Below are positions 36,274-45,509 of a DNA stretch of 64,000 nucleotides, piece after piece. The notes beneath the pieces are model-generated. The model saw nothing but the letters and a program-made list of their open reading frames with translations. It ran no database searches and had not been told where the DNA came from. The stretch's first letter is position 1, and the number at the start of each line of letters is the position of its first letter. This DNA is from Candidatus Obscuribacterales bacterium (lineage in GTDB: Bacteria; Cyanobacteriota; Vampirovibrionia; Obscuribacterales; Obscuribacteraceae): assembly GCA_019750335.1 (NCBI GenBank), contig JAIEOQ010000003.1, positions 62,001 to 126,000 on the forward strand. The letters are read 5' to 3'. The translations under genes and the position numbers were made by a program.

Positions 36274-37782
36274 ATGCAACTTGATTCTTTGCTTAGAGAT
36301 CTTCCTGGCATTTCAGTGCCGGTACTTGCTGCAATGTCTGTGACCGGTATAACTACCGACCCTAATCTCTGCCAGCCTGGTTTTATATATGTAGCAGCCG
36401 TTTCTGAAACTGTTGACAGCAAACGTTATGGCGTGCGCTTAGATGGACGTGACTATATAGATAAAGCGATTGAAAATGGAGCTCGTTTGATCATTTCAGC
36501 GCCAGGGACAATATTATCTTCCAGCAAAGCTGTTCTGATTGAACACCCGTCGCCACTTCTATTATTAGGACCATTGGCCGCTCGTTTTTACGGTCAATTG
36601 CATCCGAAAAATATTGCTTTAGTTACCGGTACCAACGGTAAAACTTCGACGGTAAATTTTTGCCGTTTACTTTGGGCAAGCTTAGGTTTTCCTAGCTGTT
36701 CCATCGGCAATTTGGGCGGTGTTTGCAGCGATGGTACTGAAGTTTGGGGACGGGATCCTGTGCTTTCGGTGCCTGAAACAGTGGAGTTGCACAAGATCTT
36801 TCATAGGCTTGCTGAAAAAAATATCGATCATGTGGCTATGGAAGCAACAAGTCACTCTCTCTTTGATTATCGTTTGCATGGTGTAAAAGCGACTGTCGGA
36901 GCTTTTACAAACCTGACTCGGGATCATCTGGATTTTCATGGCAGTATGGAAGAATATTTTCGAGTAAAAATGACTCTCTTCAAAGATGTGTTGCCGGCAG
37001 GTGGCACTGCAATCTTAAATGCTGATTCGTCTTGGTTCGAGCCGGCGCAAAATATATGCCGCAATGCGCATCACCGCTTAATCAGCTTCGGACAAAATGG
37101 GGCTGATATTCGGCTGCTCGAGCGTAAAAACGAAAAAGACGGACAAGTATTGAGATTAGAGATCTTTGGTAAAACTTACCAATGTAAGCTCAATTTATTT
37201 GGTGAGTTCCAGGCTGAAAATGTTCTTTGTAGTTTGGCAATTGTTTTAGCCTCCGGGCTGGACGTAGATTCTGCTCTGGAAAAATTGAACTCTTTGACAC
37301 CGATTGAAGGACGCTTAGAGGTTGTTGCTGTTACACCTACCGGTGGCAAAGTTGTTGTTGATTATGCTCACACTCCCGATGGGATTCGGGCTGCATTGGA
37401 AGCTTGTCGTACTTTTACTTCGGGCAAATTAATCAGCGTGTTTGGTTGTAATGGTGAAAGAGATTCAGGAAAACGCCCTTTAATGGGAGAAATAGCCGCA
37501 TCTTTGGCTGATTTGGTTGTTGTGACAGATAACCATCCGCGCACTGAAGACCCGGCAGTAATCCGTCGTCAAATTCTTGCCGGTGCTCCCGCTGCCTGTG
37601 AAATTGCCGATCGGGTAAGTGCTATTGAGTTTGTCATCCGTGAGCTAAAAAAAGGCGATACTGCCTTAATCGCTGGCATGGGGCATGAAAAATTTCAAAC
37701 CATCGGTAAAGAAAGGCAACCATATTCGGACAAAGAAACAGTGATCGGCGTCGTTGGCAAGCTCGGCGAAAGAAGCTTGTGA
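36274..37782 (+). CDS. murE: UDP-MurNAc-tripeptide synthetase
   Basis: Adds the third amino acid of the peptidoglycan stem peptide. The 502-residue protein has the UDP-MurNAc-binding domain (1-105), the ATP loop VTGTNGKTSTVNF (about 112-124), LTRDHLDFHGSMEEYF with the lysine-carbamylation region after it, and the C-terminal domain with GMGHEKFQ. The diamino-acid motif, DNPR in meso-DAP enzymes, reads here as N420-H421-P422-R423 in VTDNHPRTEDP. The nearby dapAB-asd operon favours meso-DAP, but the His for Asn change is notable. It precedes ovoA by 32 bp. Confidence 0.93.
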   Translation: MQLDSLLRDLPGISVPVLAAMSVTGITTDPNLCQPGFIYVAAVSETVDSKRYGVRLDGRDYIDKAIENGARLIISAPGTILSSSKAVLIEHPSPLLLLGPLAARFYGQLHPKNIALVTGTNGKTSTVNFCRLLWASLGFPSCSIGNLGGVCSDGTEVWGRDPVLSVPETVELHKIFHRLAEKNIDHVAMEATSHSLFDYRLHGVKATVGAFTNLTRDHLDFHGSMEEYFRVKMTLFKDVLPAGGTAILNADSSWFEPAQNICRNAHHRLISFGQNGADIRLLERKNEKDGQVLRLEIFGKTYQCKLNLFGEFQAENVLCSLAIVLASGLDVDSALEKLNSLTPIEGRLEVVAVTPTGGKVVVDYAHTPDGIRAALEACRTFTSGKLISVFGCNGERDSGKRPLMGEIAASLADLVVVTDNHPRTEDPAVIRRQILAGAPAACEIADRVSAIEFVIRELKKGDTALIAGMGHEKFQTIGKERQPYSDKETVIGVVGKLGERSL

Positions 37783-37814
37783 TAATATGCCTGCAATTGC
37801 CTAGGTAAGTATCA

Positions 37815-40022
37815 ATGTCGGTTTTAAACAAATTGAATCTTTCTTTGCCGATTCCTAATTTGGCAACTTGTACTCGGGTGGAAGTGCGTGATTATTTCAA
37901 CAACAGTTGGACCCTAACCGAACTTTTGTTTTCCGGCTTAGCAAGCGAAGAAGCCTTTTATAAACCACCGTATCATGAGCTTCGTCATCCGCTCATTTTT
38001 TATTATGCACACCCGGCTGTTTTGTACATAAACAAGCTGCGAATCGCTAGTTTGCTTGAAGTGCCTTTAAATCCTTATTTTGAAAGTTTATTTGAAACCG
38101 GCGTCGATGAGATGAGCTGGGATGATATGTCTAAAAACACTATGGAATGGCCGACCGTAGCTGAAGTACGTGCTTATCGTAAACAAGCTTATGAAACCAT
38201 TCTTTCTGTAATCGACACCCATCCGGATCTGGTTTCCGACCATAAACCAATTGGACAAGAACATCCATTATGGGCTTTGTTCATGGGGTTCGAGCACGAA
38301 CGTATTCATTTGGAAACAAGCTCGGTTCTTATTCGTGAATTGCCGATTCATCTGGTTTCCCCGCCGGCGCAATGGCCAAAATTGGTTCTTGATGGTGGAG
38401 CATATCCAAAAAATGATTTTGTATCGGTGCCGGCAACAAACGTCCACTATGGTAAACCGAAAGATTGGCCGACATACGGTTGGGACAACGAGTATGGACA
38501 GCGTTCGGTTCTTTTAAGCGATTTTGAAGCGGCTAAATTTCTCACAAGCAACGGTGAATTTTTGGAATTCGTAGTTGCTGGCGGCTACAGCCAGCCTGAT
38601 TATTGGAGTGAAACCGGTTGGCGTTGGCGTTCGTTTCGTAATACAAAGCACCCGGCATTTTGGGTGGACGACGGTCCTGACGGTTTGCACAAATTCAAAC
38701 TACGCACTTGTTTCGAAATAGTGCCGATGCAGCTTGATTGGCCTGTGCTTGTGAATTATCACGAAGCAAAAGCTTTTGCTAAGTGGAAAACAAGCAAAGA
38801 TCAAAAACACTATCGTTTGCTTACTGAAGCCGAACATCAAGCTTTGAGACAAGCAAGTGATTTTGCTAACGATCAAAACCTGATGGTGCCGACCTGTTGC
38901 AATATAAACTTGCAACAAGGTTCTGAATCGCCAGTGAATCAATGCTCTTTGCCTGGTTCTTCTGTTTGTGATCTTTTCGGTAATGCCTGGCAATGGTGTG
39001 AAGATCATTTCAATCCGCTAGAAGGAGCTAAAGTACATCCTTATTACAACGACTTCAGCACTCCTTGTTATGACGGGCAGCACCAAATAATTTTGGGCGG
39101 CTCTTTTATCAGCTCCGGTGACGAAGCTACTCCATGGGCTCGTTTTCATTTCCGTCCGCACTTTTTCCAGCATGCTGGCTTTCGTCTTGTGCGTACCGCT
39201 GAAAATAATCATGGTGGGGTTGTGCGTATCGGTGATTCGCCGGCAACGCTTAAGCAGTACGATACTAACGACGCGCTCAATGAATATATGACTTTGCATT
39301 TTGGCTCCCAAGAGCTGCAAATGCCTTTTGCCGACGGTCCAGCCAATGCTTGTTTCTTTCCTCAACGTTGTGCCGACTTAGTCAATGCCTGGAGCGATAG
39401 ACTTTCTTTGCCAAAAAGAAAAGCGATGGATGTCGGTTGTGCTGTTGGTGGAGCATCTTTTCGTTTAGCTGAATATTTTGACTCGGTTGTCGGCGTAGAT
39501 TTGAGCGAACAGTTTATTCGCGCGGCCAATGAGCTTAAGCAAAATGGGCAAGCTTCTTTTCGTTATCGTATTGAAGCGGATATTTTTGGTACCCAGCAAG
39601 CAAGGGTTAATTTGCCGGCAACAAAAAAAGTTGAATTCAGGCAGGCGGACGCGTGTTCTATACCGCCTGAATATGTTGATTTTGACGCGGTGCTTTTAGC
39701 GAATTTACTGTGTCGGCTGCCTAGTCCACAAGCTTGCTTGAATCGGATGTCCGGTGCTCGCGGTCTTGTGCGCCCGGGTGGATTACTTGTAATTGTTTCG
39801 CCATACACCTGGATGGAGAAGTTTGCTCCGCGTGATGTTTGGCTTGGTGGTTTTGTCGATCATGATGGCAAAGATCATTTTTCGGAAGACGGTTTGAAAC
39901 AGTTGCTCGCCGATCAGTTCTCTTTGCTTGAAATAAAAGATATGCCGCTTGTCATTGCCGAACACCGGCGTAAATATCAATATATCGTTTCACAAGCTAT
40001 GGTTTGGCGTCGTAAATCTTGA
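37815..40022 (+). CDS. ovoA: 5-histidylcysteine sulfoxide synthase / mercaptohistidine methyltransferase
   Basis: Ovothiol A synthase of 735 residues in three parts. Residues ~15-190 are the DinB-like iron domain with HX3HXE (H161, H165, E167). Residues ~200-475 are the sulfoxide-synthase (formylglycine-generating-enzyme fold) domain with NAWQWCEDHFNP and the GGSFIS/FRPHFFQHAGFRLVR segment. Residues ~530-735 are a SAM methyltransferase starting AMDVGCAVGGASFRL. The first two join cysteine to histidine with oxygen; the last methylates the thiol-histidine. The third domain separates it from EgtB. Ovothiol is a redox-active thiol. The cysteine lyase OvoB is not evident nearby. Confidence 0.92.
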   Translation: MSVLNKLNLSLPIPNLATCTRVEVRDYFNNSWTLTELLFSGLASEEAFYKPPYHELRHPLIFYYAHPAVLYINKLRIASLLEVPLNPYFESLFETGVDEMSWDDMSKNTMEWPTVAEVRAYRKQAYETILSVIDTHPDLVSDHKPIGQEHPLWALFMGFEHERIHLETSSVLIRELPIHLVSPPAQWPKLVLDGGAYPKNDFVSVPATNVHYGKPKDWPTYGWDNEYGQRSVLLSDFEAAKFLTSNGEFLEFVVAGGYSQPDYWSETGWRWRSFRNTKHPAFWVDDGPDGLHKFKLRTCFEIVPMQLDWPVLVNYHEAKAFAKWKTSKDQKHYRLLTEAEHQALRQASDFANDQNLMVPTCCNINLQQGSESPVNQCSLPGSSVCDLFGNAWQWCEDHFNPLEGAKVHPYYNDFSTPCYDGQHQIILGGSFISSGDEATPWARFHFRPHFFQHAGFRLVRTAENNHGGVVRIGDSPATLKQYDTNDALNEYMTLHFGSQELQMPFADGPANACFFPQRCADLVNAWSDRLSLPKRKAMDVGCAVGGASFRLAEYFDSVVGVDLSEQFIRAANELKQNGQASFRYRIEADIFGTQQARVNLPATKKVEFRQADACSIPPEYVDFDAVLLANLLCRLPSPQACLNRMSGARGLVRPGGLLVIVSPYTWMEKFAPRDVWLGGFVDHDGKDHFSEDGLKQLLADQFSLLEIKDMPLVIAEHRRKYQYIVSQAMVWRRKS

Positions 40023-40077
40023 TCGTCTGCCTTTTAATTCGCTATCCTTACCGAACATCAACTGAGTGGTAAGGACA

Positions 40078-40794
40078 ATGCATAACGAATATATTGACTA
40101 CAAAGATGGCGATTTGGTCTGCGAAGCATACGTTGCTTATGACGATTCGCATAAAGCGAAAAGACCTTGTGTGCTTGTCAGCCATGCTTGGGGTGGTCAA
40201 GGTGATTTTGAGCGCGAAAAAGCAAACAAATTAGCCGAACTTGGTTATGTCGCTTTCGCTCTTGATATGTACGGTAAAGGTAAGCGTGGTACGACCATGG
40301 AAGAGAACGGCAAATTGATGCAACCGTTCATGGACGATCGGGCTATGCTGCGCAAACGGATAAATGCTGCTCTTGATGCTGCTAAAAAACATCCTCTGGT
40401 TGATACCAATCGGATCGGAGCAATCGGTTATTGTTTTGGTGGCTTGTGTGTATTGGATTTAGCCAGAGCTGCCGATCCGAGTGTAAAAGGTGTGGCAAGC
40501 TTTCACGGGCTGTTCCAACCGCCGGGTCTGGGTAAGCAAGCGCCGATTACAGCTAAAGTTTTGATTCTGCATGGTTTTGACGATCCGATGGCTACACCGG
40601 ACAGTATGGTGGCAATCGGCCATGAGCTTGATCAAGCAAAAGCTGATTGGCAAATACATGCTTACGGACAAACGGTGCATGCCTTCACGAATCCGACGGC
40701 CAACATGCCGGAGAACGGCATTCTTTATAATGCTTCTGCCGCTAACAGATCGTGGCAAGCGATGAAAAACTTTTTTACAGAAGTCTTTGCTTAA
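40078..40794 (+). CDS. Dienelactone hydrolase-family protein
   Basis: Alpha/beta hydrolase of 238 residues. The nucleophile is Cys119 in IGYCFGGLC, the Asp is in ILHGFDDPMA and the His in QTVHAFTNP, the Cys-Asp-His triad of the dienelactone hydrolase family. No aromatic degradation genes accompany it, so the substrate is open; many such proteins act on other esters or lactones. The GTG at 40066 is a possible earlier start, but I use the ATG after AAGGA. An SDR gene follows 11 bp downstream. Confidence 0.85.
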   Translation: MHNEYIDYKDGDLVCEAYVAYDDSHKAKRPCVLVSHAWGGQGDFEREKANKLAELGYVAFALDMYGKGKRGTTMEENGKLMQPFMDDRAMLRKRINAALDAAKKHPLVDTNRIGAIGYCFGGLCVLDLARAADPSVKGVASFHGLFQPPGLGKQAPITAKVLILHGFDDPMATPDSMVAIGHELDQAKADWQIHAYGQTVHAFTNPTANMPENGILYNASAANRSWQAMKNFFTEVFA

Positions 40795-40805
40795 AGGATA
40801 AACAG

Positions 40806-41504
40806 ATGAAAGTTGCCATTGTTACCGGTGCCAGTCGCGGCATAGGTGCTTCTGTTGCTGCGGGGTTGGCCGCCGATGGCTATGCTGTAGCCTTGGTGGC
40901 ACGCTCAAAAGAAGCTCTTGCGCAAGTTGCTTCTGACATAAAAAAGAGCAGAGCCAAAGAACCGATTGCCACATACGTTCTTGATGTCAGCGATGATCAA
41001 GCTGTCGCTGCTATGGTTGCTTCAGTGCAATCCACATGGGGTAGTATCGATCTGCTCTTTAACAATGCCGGAATGTACATAGCTGGCAGTGCCGGTATGA
41101 ACATTGCGGATTTCGATCGTCTGCTTTCGGTAAACTTACGTGGCGCATTCAGCTTTTTGCATGCCGTGGTGCCGATCATGAAAAAACAAAGCTCAGGTAT
41201 GATCATCAATCTCTCATCGAGGTCGGGTAAATTTGGTTTTGTCGATAACGGAGTTTATAGTGCATCAAAATTTGGCCTGGTCGGCCTAAATGAATCACTT
41301 TATCGAGAGCTTTCACCGCTCGGCATCAAAGTTACGGCACTCTGTCCGAGCTGGGTTGATACGGCGATGCAAGATTCGGATCTGCCAACCGAGGAGATCA
41401 TTGCTACCGCTGACATTCTTAAAGCTGTGCGTTTTCTACTTTCATTGTCGCCGGCTGCTGTCGTTAAAGAGATGATCATTGAATGTCGAACACGGATTGC
41501 CTGA
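40806..41504 (+). CDS. Short-chain dehydrogenase/reductase
   Basis: A 232-residue SDR. The cofactor loop is VTGASRGIGAS (about 6-16), followed by LFNNAGMY and the catalytic Ser/Tyr/Lys (INLSSRSG, YSASKFG). The C-terminus is short, ending soon after the substrate loop with KEMIIECRTRIA. The frame opens inside the upstream gene, but the ATG at 40806 has AAAGGA about 8 nt before it. Its substrate cannot be told; the neighbouring hydrolase may work in the same pathway. It converges on arsR. Confidence 0.85.
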   Translation: MKVAIVTGASRGIGASVAAGLAADGYAVALVARSKEALAQVASDIKKSRAKEPIATYVLDVSDDQAVAAMVASVQSTWGSIDLLFNNAGMYIAGSAGMNIADFDRLLSVNLRGAFSFLHAVVPIMKKQSSGMIINLSSRSGKFGFVDNGVYSASKFGLVGLNESLYRELSPLGIKVTALCPSWVDTAMQDSDLPTEEIIATADILKAVRFLLSLSPAAVVKEMIIECRTRIA

Positions 41505-41508
41505 CGTT

Positions 41509-41829
41509 CTACAGATTTTTCAAGGTCTCTTGAATGTCGATTAGATGGTTGTTGAAGATCTCTTTGGCGATATCGAGTAGCTTGAACACGGTCGGATCGC
41601 TACAGGAATAATAGATATTATTTCCCTGCTTTCTTGCTACGACCAGATCGTTGGATTTCAGTACGGAAAGTTGCTGCGAAACATTTGGCAGCTCAATTTC
41701 CAGTCGATCACGAATTTCCGAAACCGTGAGCTCTTCTTTTCGCAGTTCATCAAGAATGCGAATTCTAAGCGGGTTTGCCAAGGCTTTAAAGAACTTGGCT
41801 TTAAAATTCAGGAGTTTTTCGCTCATCAC
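41509..41829 (-). CDS. ArsR-family transcriptional regulator
   Basis: A 106-residue winged-helix protein with the ArsR layout: KALANPLRIRILDELRKEELTVSEI, then the recognition helix NVSQQLSVLKSNDLVVARKQG, and the wing NNIYYSC. The metal-sensing cysteines of ArsR/SmtB (ELCVCDL in the third helix) are absent (ELTVSEI), and only one Cys remains (YYSCSDP), so it senses something other than arsenite or cadmium by that site. It is divergent from the Hyf/Ehr operon with a 132-138 bp shared gap that holds an inverted repeat, making it the likely regulator of that operon. Confidence 0.88.
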   Translation of the reverse strand: MMSEKLLNFKAKFFKALANPLRIRILDELRKEELTVSEIRDRLEIELPNVSQQLSVLKSNDLVVARKQGNNIYYSCSDPTVFKLLDIAKEIFNNHLIDIQETLKNL

Positions 41830-41885
41830 TATTGATTATATGTCTGTCGGTCGCTGATTGTCATTGAGCAATAACAATAAAAGTA

Positions 41886-41904
41886 GTGATCACAATGCGA
41901 TCAC
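41886..41904. promoter_or_regulatory. Inverted repeat between arsR and the Ehr operon
   Basis: GTGATC and GATCAC are separated by 7 nt, and the left half sits in the 8-bp palindrome GTGATCAC. Downstream, TACAAT (41923-41928) could be the -10 box of the rightward operon; the repeat would lie over its -35 region. It is a candidate ArsR operator. Confidence 0.5.
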
Positions 41905-41967
41905 GCTTCTAGGGTATGCTTATACAATAATAGCAATTGCGAACTTTCGAAACTGGTAATTTTGCTT

Positions 41968-43923
41968 ATGAATTTTGTTACTCCACTATTTCTGGCTGCA
42001 TTTATGCTTCTCTTGGCATCGGCGGTATTGGCAATTGTCACTAGGAAAAAGTTTTCCCTTGTTTGTGTCGCCCTCACTGCTCTCGCTTGTGTTTTTCTAA
42101 TTTCCGGAGCATTGCAAATTGGGCGGAGCGATAGTTTGTGGAAGCTTAGCGGTCCTTTTTATTTAGGAGTTGCTCCTTTAAGCTTTCGTTTTGATGCGCT
42201 AAGCGCCGTCTTTTCCGCTTTATTAGGGCTGATCGCTCTTTGCGCGGCGCTGTTTTCACACGCATATCTTAAGCATCTGTCCGGCAGAATCAACCAAAAA
42301 TATTATTGGTGCTCCCTGAATCTGTTTGTGTTGGGAATGCTCGGTGTATTTCTTGCCGCAAATGCAATTACATTTTTAGTGAGCTGGGAGATTATGTCTT
42401 TAAGCTCAGCGGCATTGGTTGTCTGGAATTTTTCCGAAAGCAAGGGACAGAAAGCCGCTCTGATTTATCTGGGAGCGACAAGGTTAGCTACCGCGTTTTT
42501 GTCGGCAGGTTTTCTCTGGTTTCATCACGCTTTTGACAGTTGGGATTTTGCTAAATGGCATTTTAATCAGGCGGACCTGCTAGTGCCGTCAATGATGGTG
42601 GCATTGGGGCTGTTTATCAAGTCCGGAATTTGGCCGTTCCATATTTGGCTGCCTTACGCACATCCTTCCGCCCCTAGCTCAGTTTCAGCTTTGATGAGCG
42701 GTGTAATGGTCAAGGTCGCGGTCTATGCTTTGCTTCGTTTCTTCTTAATTGATGGAAGTGGATCGATTTATTTGGCTTGGGTTTGCATCGCTCTTGGTGC
42801 TATTTCATCATTTTGGGGCGTGCTCTTTGCTTTTGTGCAAAGCGACATCAAAAAGCTTTTGGCATATTCGACCGTGGAAAATTTAGGGATGATTTTTCTG
42901 GCAGCTGGGATCTGTCTGTACGCTCAGGTAGCTCAACTTAAGGAGATTGCCGCTCTCGCTTTTGTTGCTGTCATTTTCCATAGTATAAATCACGGCTTGT
43001 TTAAGAGTCTGCTGTTCTTCTGCGCTGGTGCAATTGATAGTGCAGTTCACTCGCGCAAGCTTGACTCGCTTGGCGGATTGATAAACAAAATGCCCGCAAC
43101 TACTGGCTCGTTTCTAATTGGCAGTACCGCTGCCTCGGCGTTGCCTCCGCTTAATGGCTTTGTCGGAAAATGGCTCATTTACCAATCTTTGTTTATGTTG
43201 GCGGCAAGTGAAACCGAGCGTGCTATGAACGTGCTGGCGATGATCCTTATCGGGCTGCTTTCTTTTGTCGGAGGTTTGGCCTTGGCCGTATTTGCAAAAA
43301 TGTTTGCGGTCGTCTTTCTTGGTCGTCCGCGCTCCCCTGCGGCTGAGAATGCTTCTGAATGCTCAAAGCTGATGAATGCAATTCCGGCGGCGTTGGCTGT
43401 TCTTTGTCTTGTTTGCGGTTGTTTTGCCGGTCCGTTGATTACTTATTTTTGTCGAATGCATCCGCTCTACTCCGCAGTTTCATTGCCGTCTTTGCCTATT
43501 GGTCAAATAGCTTTCCTTTTCTTAGCGTTTGCTATTTTCTTTTATCTGGCATTCTTACGTAAGAACGGAGAAAGAATCCGTTATTTTTCAACTTGGGATT
43601 GCGGATACGGCTCATTATTGCCGAAGATGCAAGTCAACTCACAAAGTTTTGCTCACAGCGTGGGCACCATATTCGGCCATTTACTTCAATATGTCACACA
43701 TTTCGAAATCGGCGGTCACGACCGCCGCCATTTTCCGGAGCGCATAAAAGCCGAAACAGTCATGATCTCTCTTTTGGAGTCAAGAATTTACGGTCCGGCG
43801 CTTGCGCTTGTGCGTTTGCTTAATCGTCACTTTTCAAAGCTGCAAGCCGGCAGCATTCATTTATACCTCTTGTATGTGTTTTTAGTTTTGGTGGCAATGA
43901 TTGTGATTGAGGTATTGGCATGA
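41968..43923 (+). CDS. HyfB-like antiporter-type membrane subunit
   Basis: A 651-residue protein with about 14-16 membrane helices, related to NuoL/N/Mrp antiporters and closest to hydrogenase-4 subunit B. Key residues of the proton path are recognisable: FLVSWEIMSLSS (Glu in helix 5) and DIKKLLAYSTVENLG (Lys in helix 8), and LPYAHPSAPSSVSALMSG. The C-terminal soluble-looking region TWDCGYGSLLPKMQVNSQSF is the HyfB hallmark. It would pump ions in a complex with the next five subunits. I start at ATG 41968; a TTG at 41962 would add two residues. First gene of the operon. Confidence 0.88.
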   Translation: MNFVTPLFLAAFMLLLASAVLAIVTRKKFSLVCVALTALACVFLISGALQIGRSDSLWKLSGPFYLGVAPLSFRFDALSAVFSALLGLIALCAALFSHAYLKHLSGRINQKYYWCSLNLFVLGMLGVFLAANAITFLVSWEIMSLSSAALVVWNFSESKGQKAALIYLGATRLATAFLSAGFLWFHHAFDSWDFAKWHFNQADLLVPSMMVALGLFIKSGIWPFHIWLPYAHPSAPSSVSALMSGVMVKVAVYALLRFFLIDGSGSIYLAWVCIALGAISSFWGVLFAFVQSDIKKLLAYSTVENLGMIFLAAGICLYAQVAQLKEIAALAFVAVIFHSINHGLFKSLLFFCAGAIDSAVHSRKLDSLGGLINKMPATTGSFLIGSTAASALPPLNGFVGKWLIYQSLFMLAASETERAMNVLAMILIGLLSFVGGLALAVFAKMFAVVFLGRPRSPAAENASECSKLMNAIPAALAVLCLVCGCFAGPLITYFCRMHPLYSAVSLPSLPIGQIAFLFLAFAIFFYLAFLRKNGERIRYFSTWDCGYGSLLPKMQVNSQSFAHSVGTIFGHLLQYVTHFEIGGHDRRHFPERIKAETVMISLLESRIYGPALALVRLLNRHFSKLQAGSIHLYLLYVFLVLVAMIVIEVLA

Positions 43924-44858
43924 TTCTTACTTCCGCCAATCTTGTTTTTATTGTTACCCTCACGATAATGCCTTTTCTTTTGATCGGTGTAATCAAAAAA
44001 ATCAAAGCATGCTTTCAAAATCGTGTCGGACCGCCGGTGTTCCAATCGCTTTACAATCTTGTGAAGCTGTTTAACAAGGATGAGATCTTAAGCAAAGATT
44101 GTTCGTGGATTTTTCGCAGCGGCCCGCTTATCTCGTTTTCCGGAATGCTGTTGCTCTGTCTTTCTGTTCCCTGGTTGCCGCTCCAACCGCCAGTACCAGG
44201 TTGCGATATTTTTCTTTTCGTATATGTTCTGGCATTGATTCGTTTTTTTTCGATCATTTCATCTATTGATGCGGGATCGCCTTTCTCCTCGTTTGCCGCC
44301 AGTCGCGAGGCCACTCTGTCTTTTCTTGCTGAGCCGGCGTTTGTTCTTGCTTTAGTGGCTTTAGGTATTTCCGCTCACAGTTCTGACTTAGCGCTGATTT
44401 TTGGGCAACCGATTGAGAATAACCGGATTCCTCTGTCCGTATGGTTCTTTTCCGGGTTAGCTCTTTTTCTTTCCGGTATTGTTGAACTTTCGCGAATGCC
44501 GATTGATGATCCCTCCACCCATCTTGAGTTGACGATGGTGCATGAGGCTATGGTCATCGAAAATTCCGGTCCTAACCTGGCATTGGTTGAATGGAGCTAC
44601 GCTCTGAAATTATTGCTTTTTTTCGGTTTGATCGCCCAATGTTTTGTGTATAGTTTGTCCAAGATTATTGCTTTACCGCCCCTTCTTTTGCCCCTATCCG
44701 TGCTTGTGGTTATGCTGGCGCTTGGCTGTCTGACGGCGATGATTGAATCATTCTCCGTTAAGCTCTCTTGGGGCAAAAATCCTGATTTCATTGCTTATGC
44801 GGTGAGTATGAGTTTGTTGTCATCATTGGCCGCGTTTGCGATGAACGGTGGCTCCTAA
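43920..44858 (+). CDS. HyfC/NuoH-like membrane subunit
   Basis: A 312-residue membrane protein with about eight helices, homologous to Complex I subunit NuoH and hydrogenase subunits HyfC/HycD. The first cytoplasmic loop FQNRVGPPVFQSLYNLVKLFNKDE is the family signature, and the later loop RMPIDDPSTHLELTMVHEAM carries the conserved acidic residues that face the quinone/hydrogenase junction. It anchors the peripheral arm and links electron transfer to ion pumping. It overlaps the previous gene (ATGA) and the next (TAATG). Confidence 0.92.
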   Translation: MILTSANLVFIVTLTIMPFLLIGVIKKIKACFQNRVGPPVFQSLYNLVKLFNKDEILSKDCSWIFRSGPLISFSGMLLLCLSVPWLPLQPPVPGCDIFLFVYVLALIRFFSIISSIDAGSPFSSFAASREATLSFLAEPAFVLALVALGISAHSSDLALIFGQPIENNRIPLSVWFFSGLALFLSGIVELSRMPIDDPSTHLELTMVHEAMVIENSGPNLALVEWSYALKLLLFFGLIAQCFVYSLSKIIALPPLLLPLSVLVVMLALGCLTAMIESFSVKLSWGKNPDFIAYAVSMSLLSSLAAFAMNGGS

Positions 44859-45505
44859 TGATGAACGAAGTCAATCTTTTAACCGTTACTGCCGCAGTGT
44901 TTGCCATTATGATGTCGGGTTCTGGGCAATCGCGGACCAATCTTTTGCTTTATGCAATGCAAACTTTTTTTATTGCTCTGGCTTGTTTGGCCCAAGCCGA
45001 AGCAAAAGGTTCTCCGGAGTTGTATACGGTGGTGATTGGCATTATTGTTATCAAAGTTTTGACCGTGCCTTATTTTCTTTCTTGGCTGGCAAACAAAATA
45101 GAGGCGCGATCCGACCCGGGCGCTTTTTTGCCAATTCCGTTGACGATGCATGTATCCATTCTGCTCTTTGCTTTAAGCCATTTTTTAGCACTGGGGCTCC
45201 CTTTGTTCAAAGGAATCGGCAGTGTCGCTTCTGATGCAACCGGAGCCATCTCATTGCTGTTGACCGGTATGCTCTTTATGCTGACAAGACGATTTGCTTT
45301 AGGACAAATAATCGGCTTTTTGACTTTGGAAAATGGGATTTTTCTTTTTGCTGTTACTCAAACTAAAGGCATGCCTTTTATTATCGAAATGGGAATTCTG
45401 TTGGATGTTCTTGTTGCCGTGATGATTGGCGGACTTTTCGTCTTCCGAATTCAAAAGAGCTTCGAGCATATTGATGTTACGCAACTGAACGGACTTAAAG
45501 AGTAA
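44858..45505 (+). CDS. HyfE-like membrane subunit
   Basis: A 215-residue protein with about six to seven helices. The GQIIGFLTLENGIFLFA stretch (about 148-164) is the characteristic HyfE motif, whose end of the fold corresponds to NuoK, with the conserved Glu in a helix. HyfE occurs only in hydrogenase-4-type and Ehr-type complexes, not in Hyc formate hydrogenlyase, so it sorts this cluster with Hyf/Ehr. It may start at ATG 44858 or 44861. The next gene starts 4 bp on. Confidence 0.9.
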   Translation: MMNEVNLLTVTAAVFAIMMSGSGQSRTNLLLYAMQTFFIALACLAQAEAKGSPELYTVVIGIIVIKVLTVPYFLSWLANKIEARSDPGAFLPIPLTMHVSILLFALSHFLALGLPLFKGIGSVASDATGAISLLLTGMLFMLTRRFALGQIIGFLTLENGIFLFAVTQTKGMPFIIEMGILLDVLVAVMIGGLFVFRIQKSFEHIDVTQLNGLKE

Positions 45506-45509
45506 ATCT

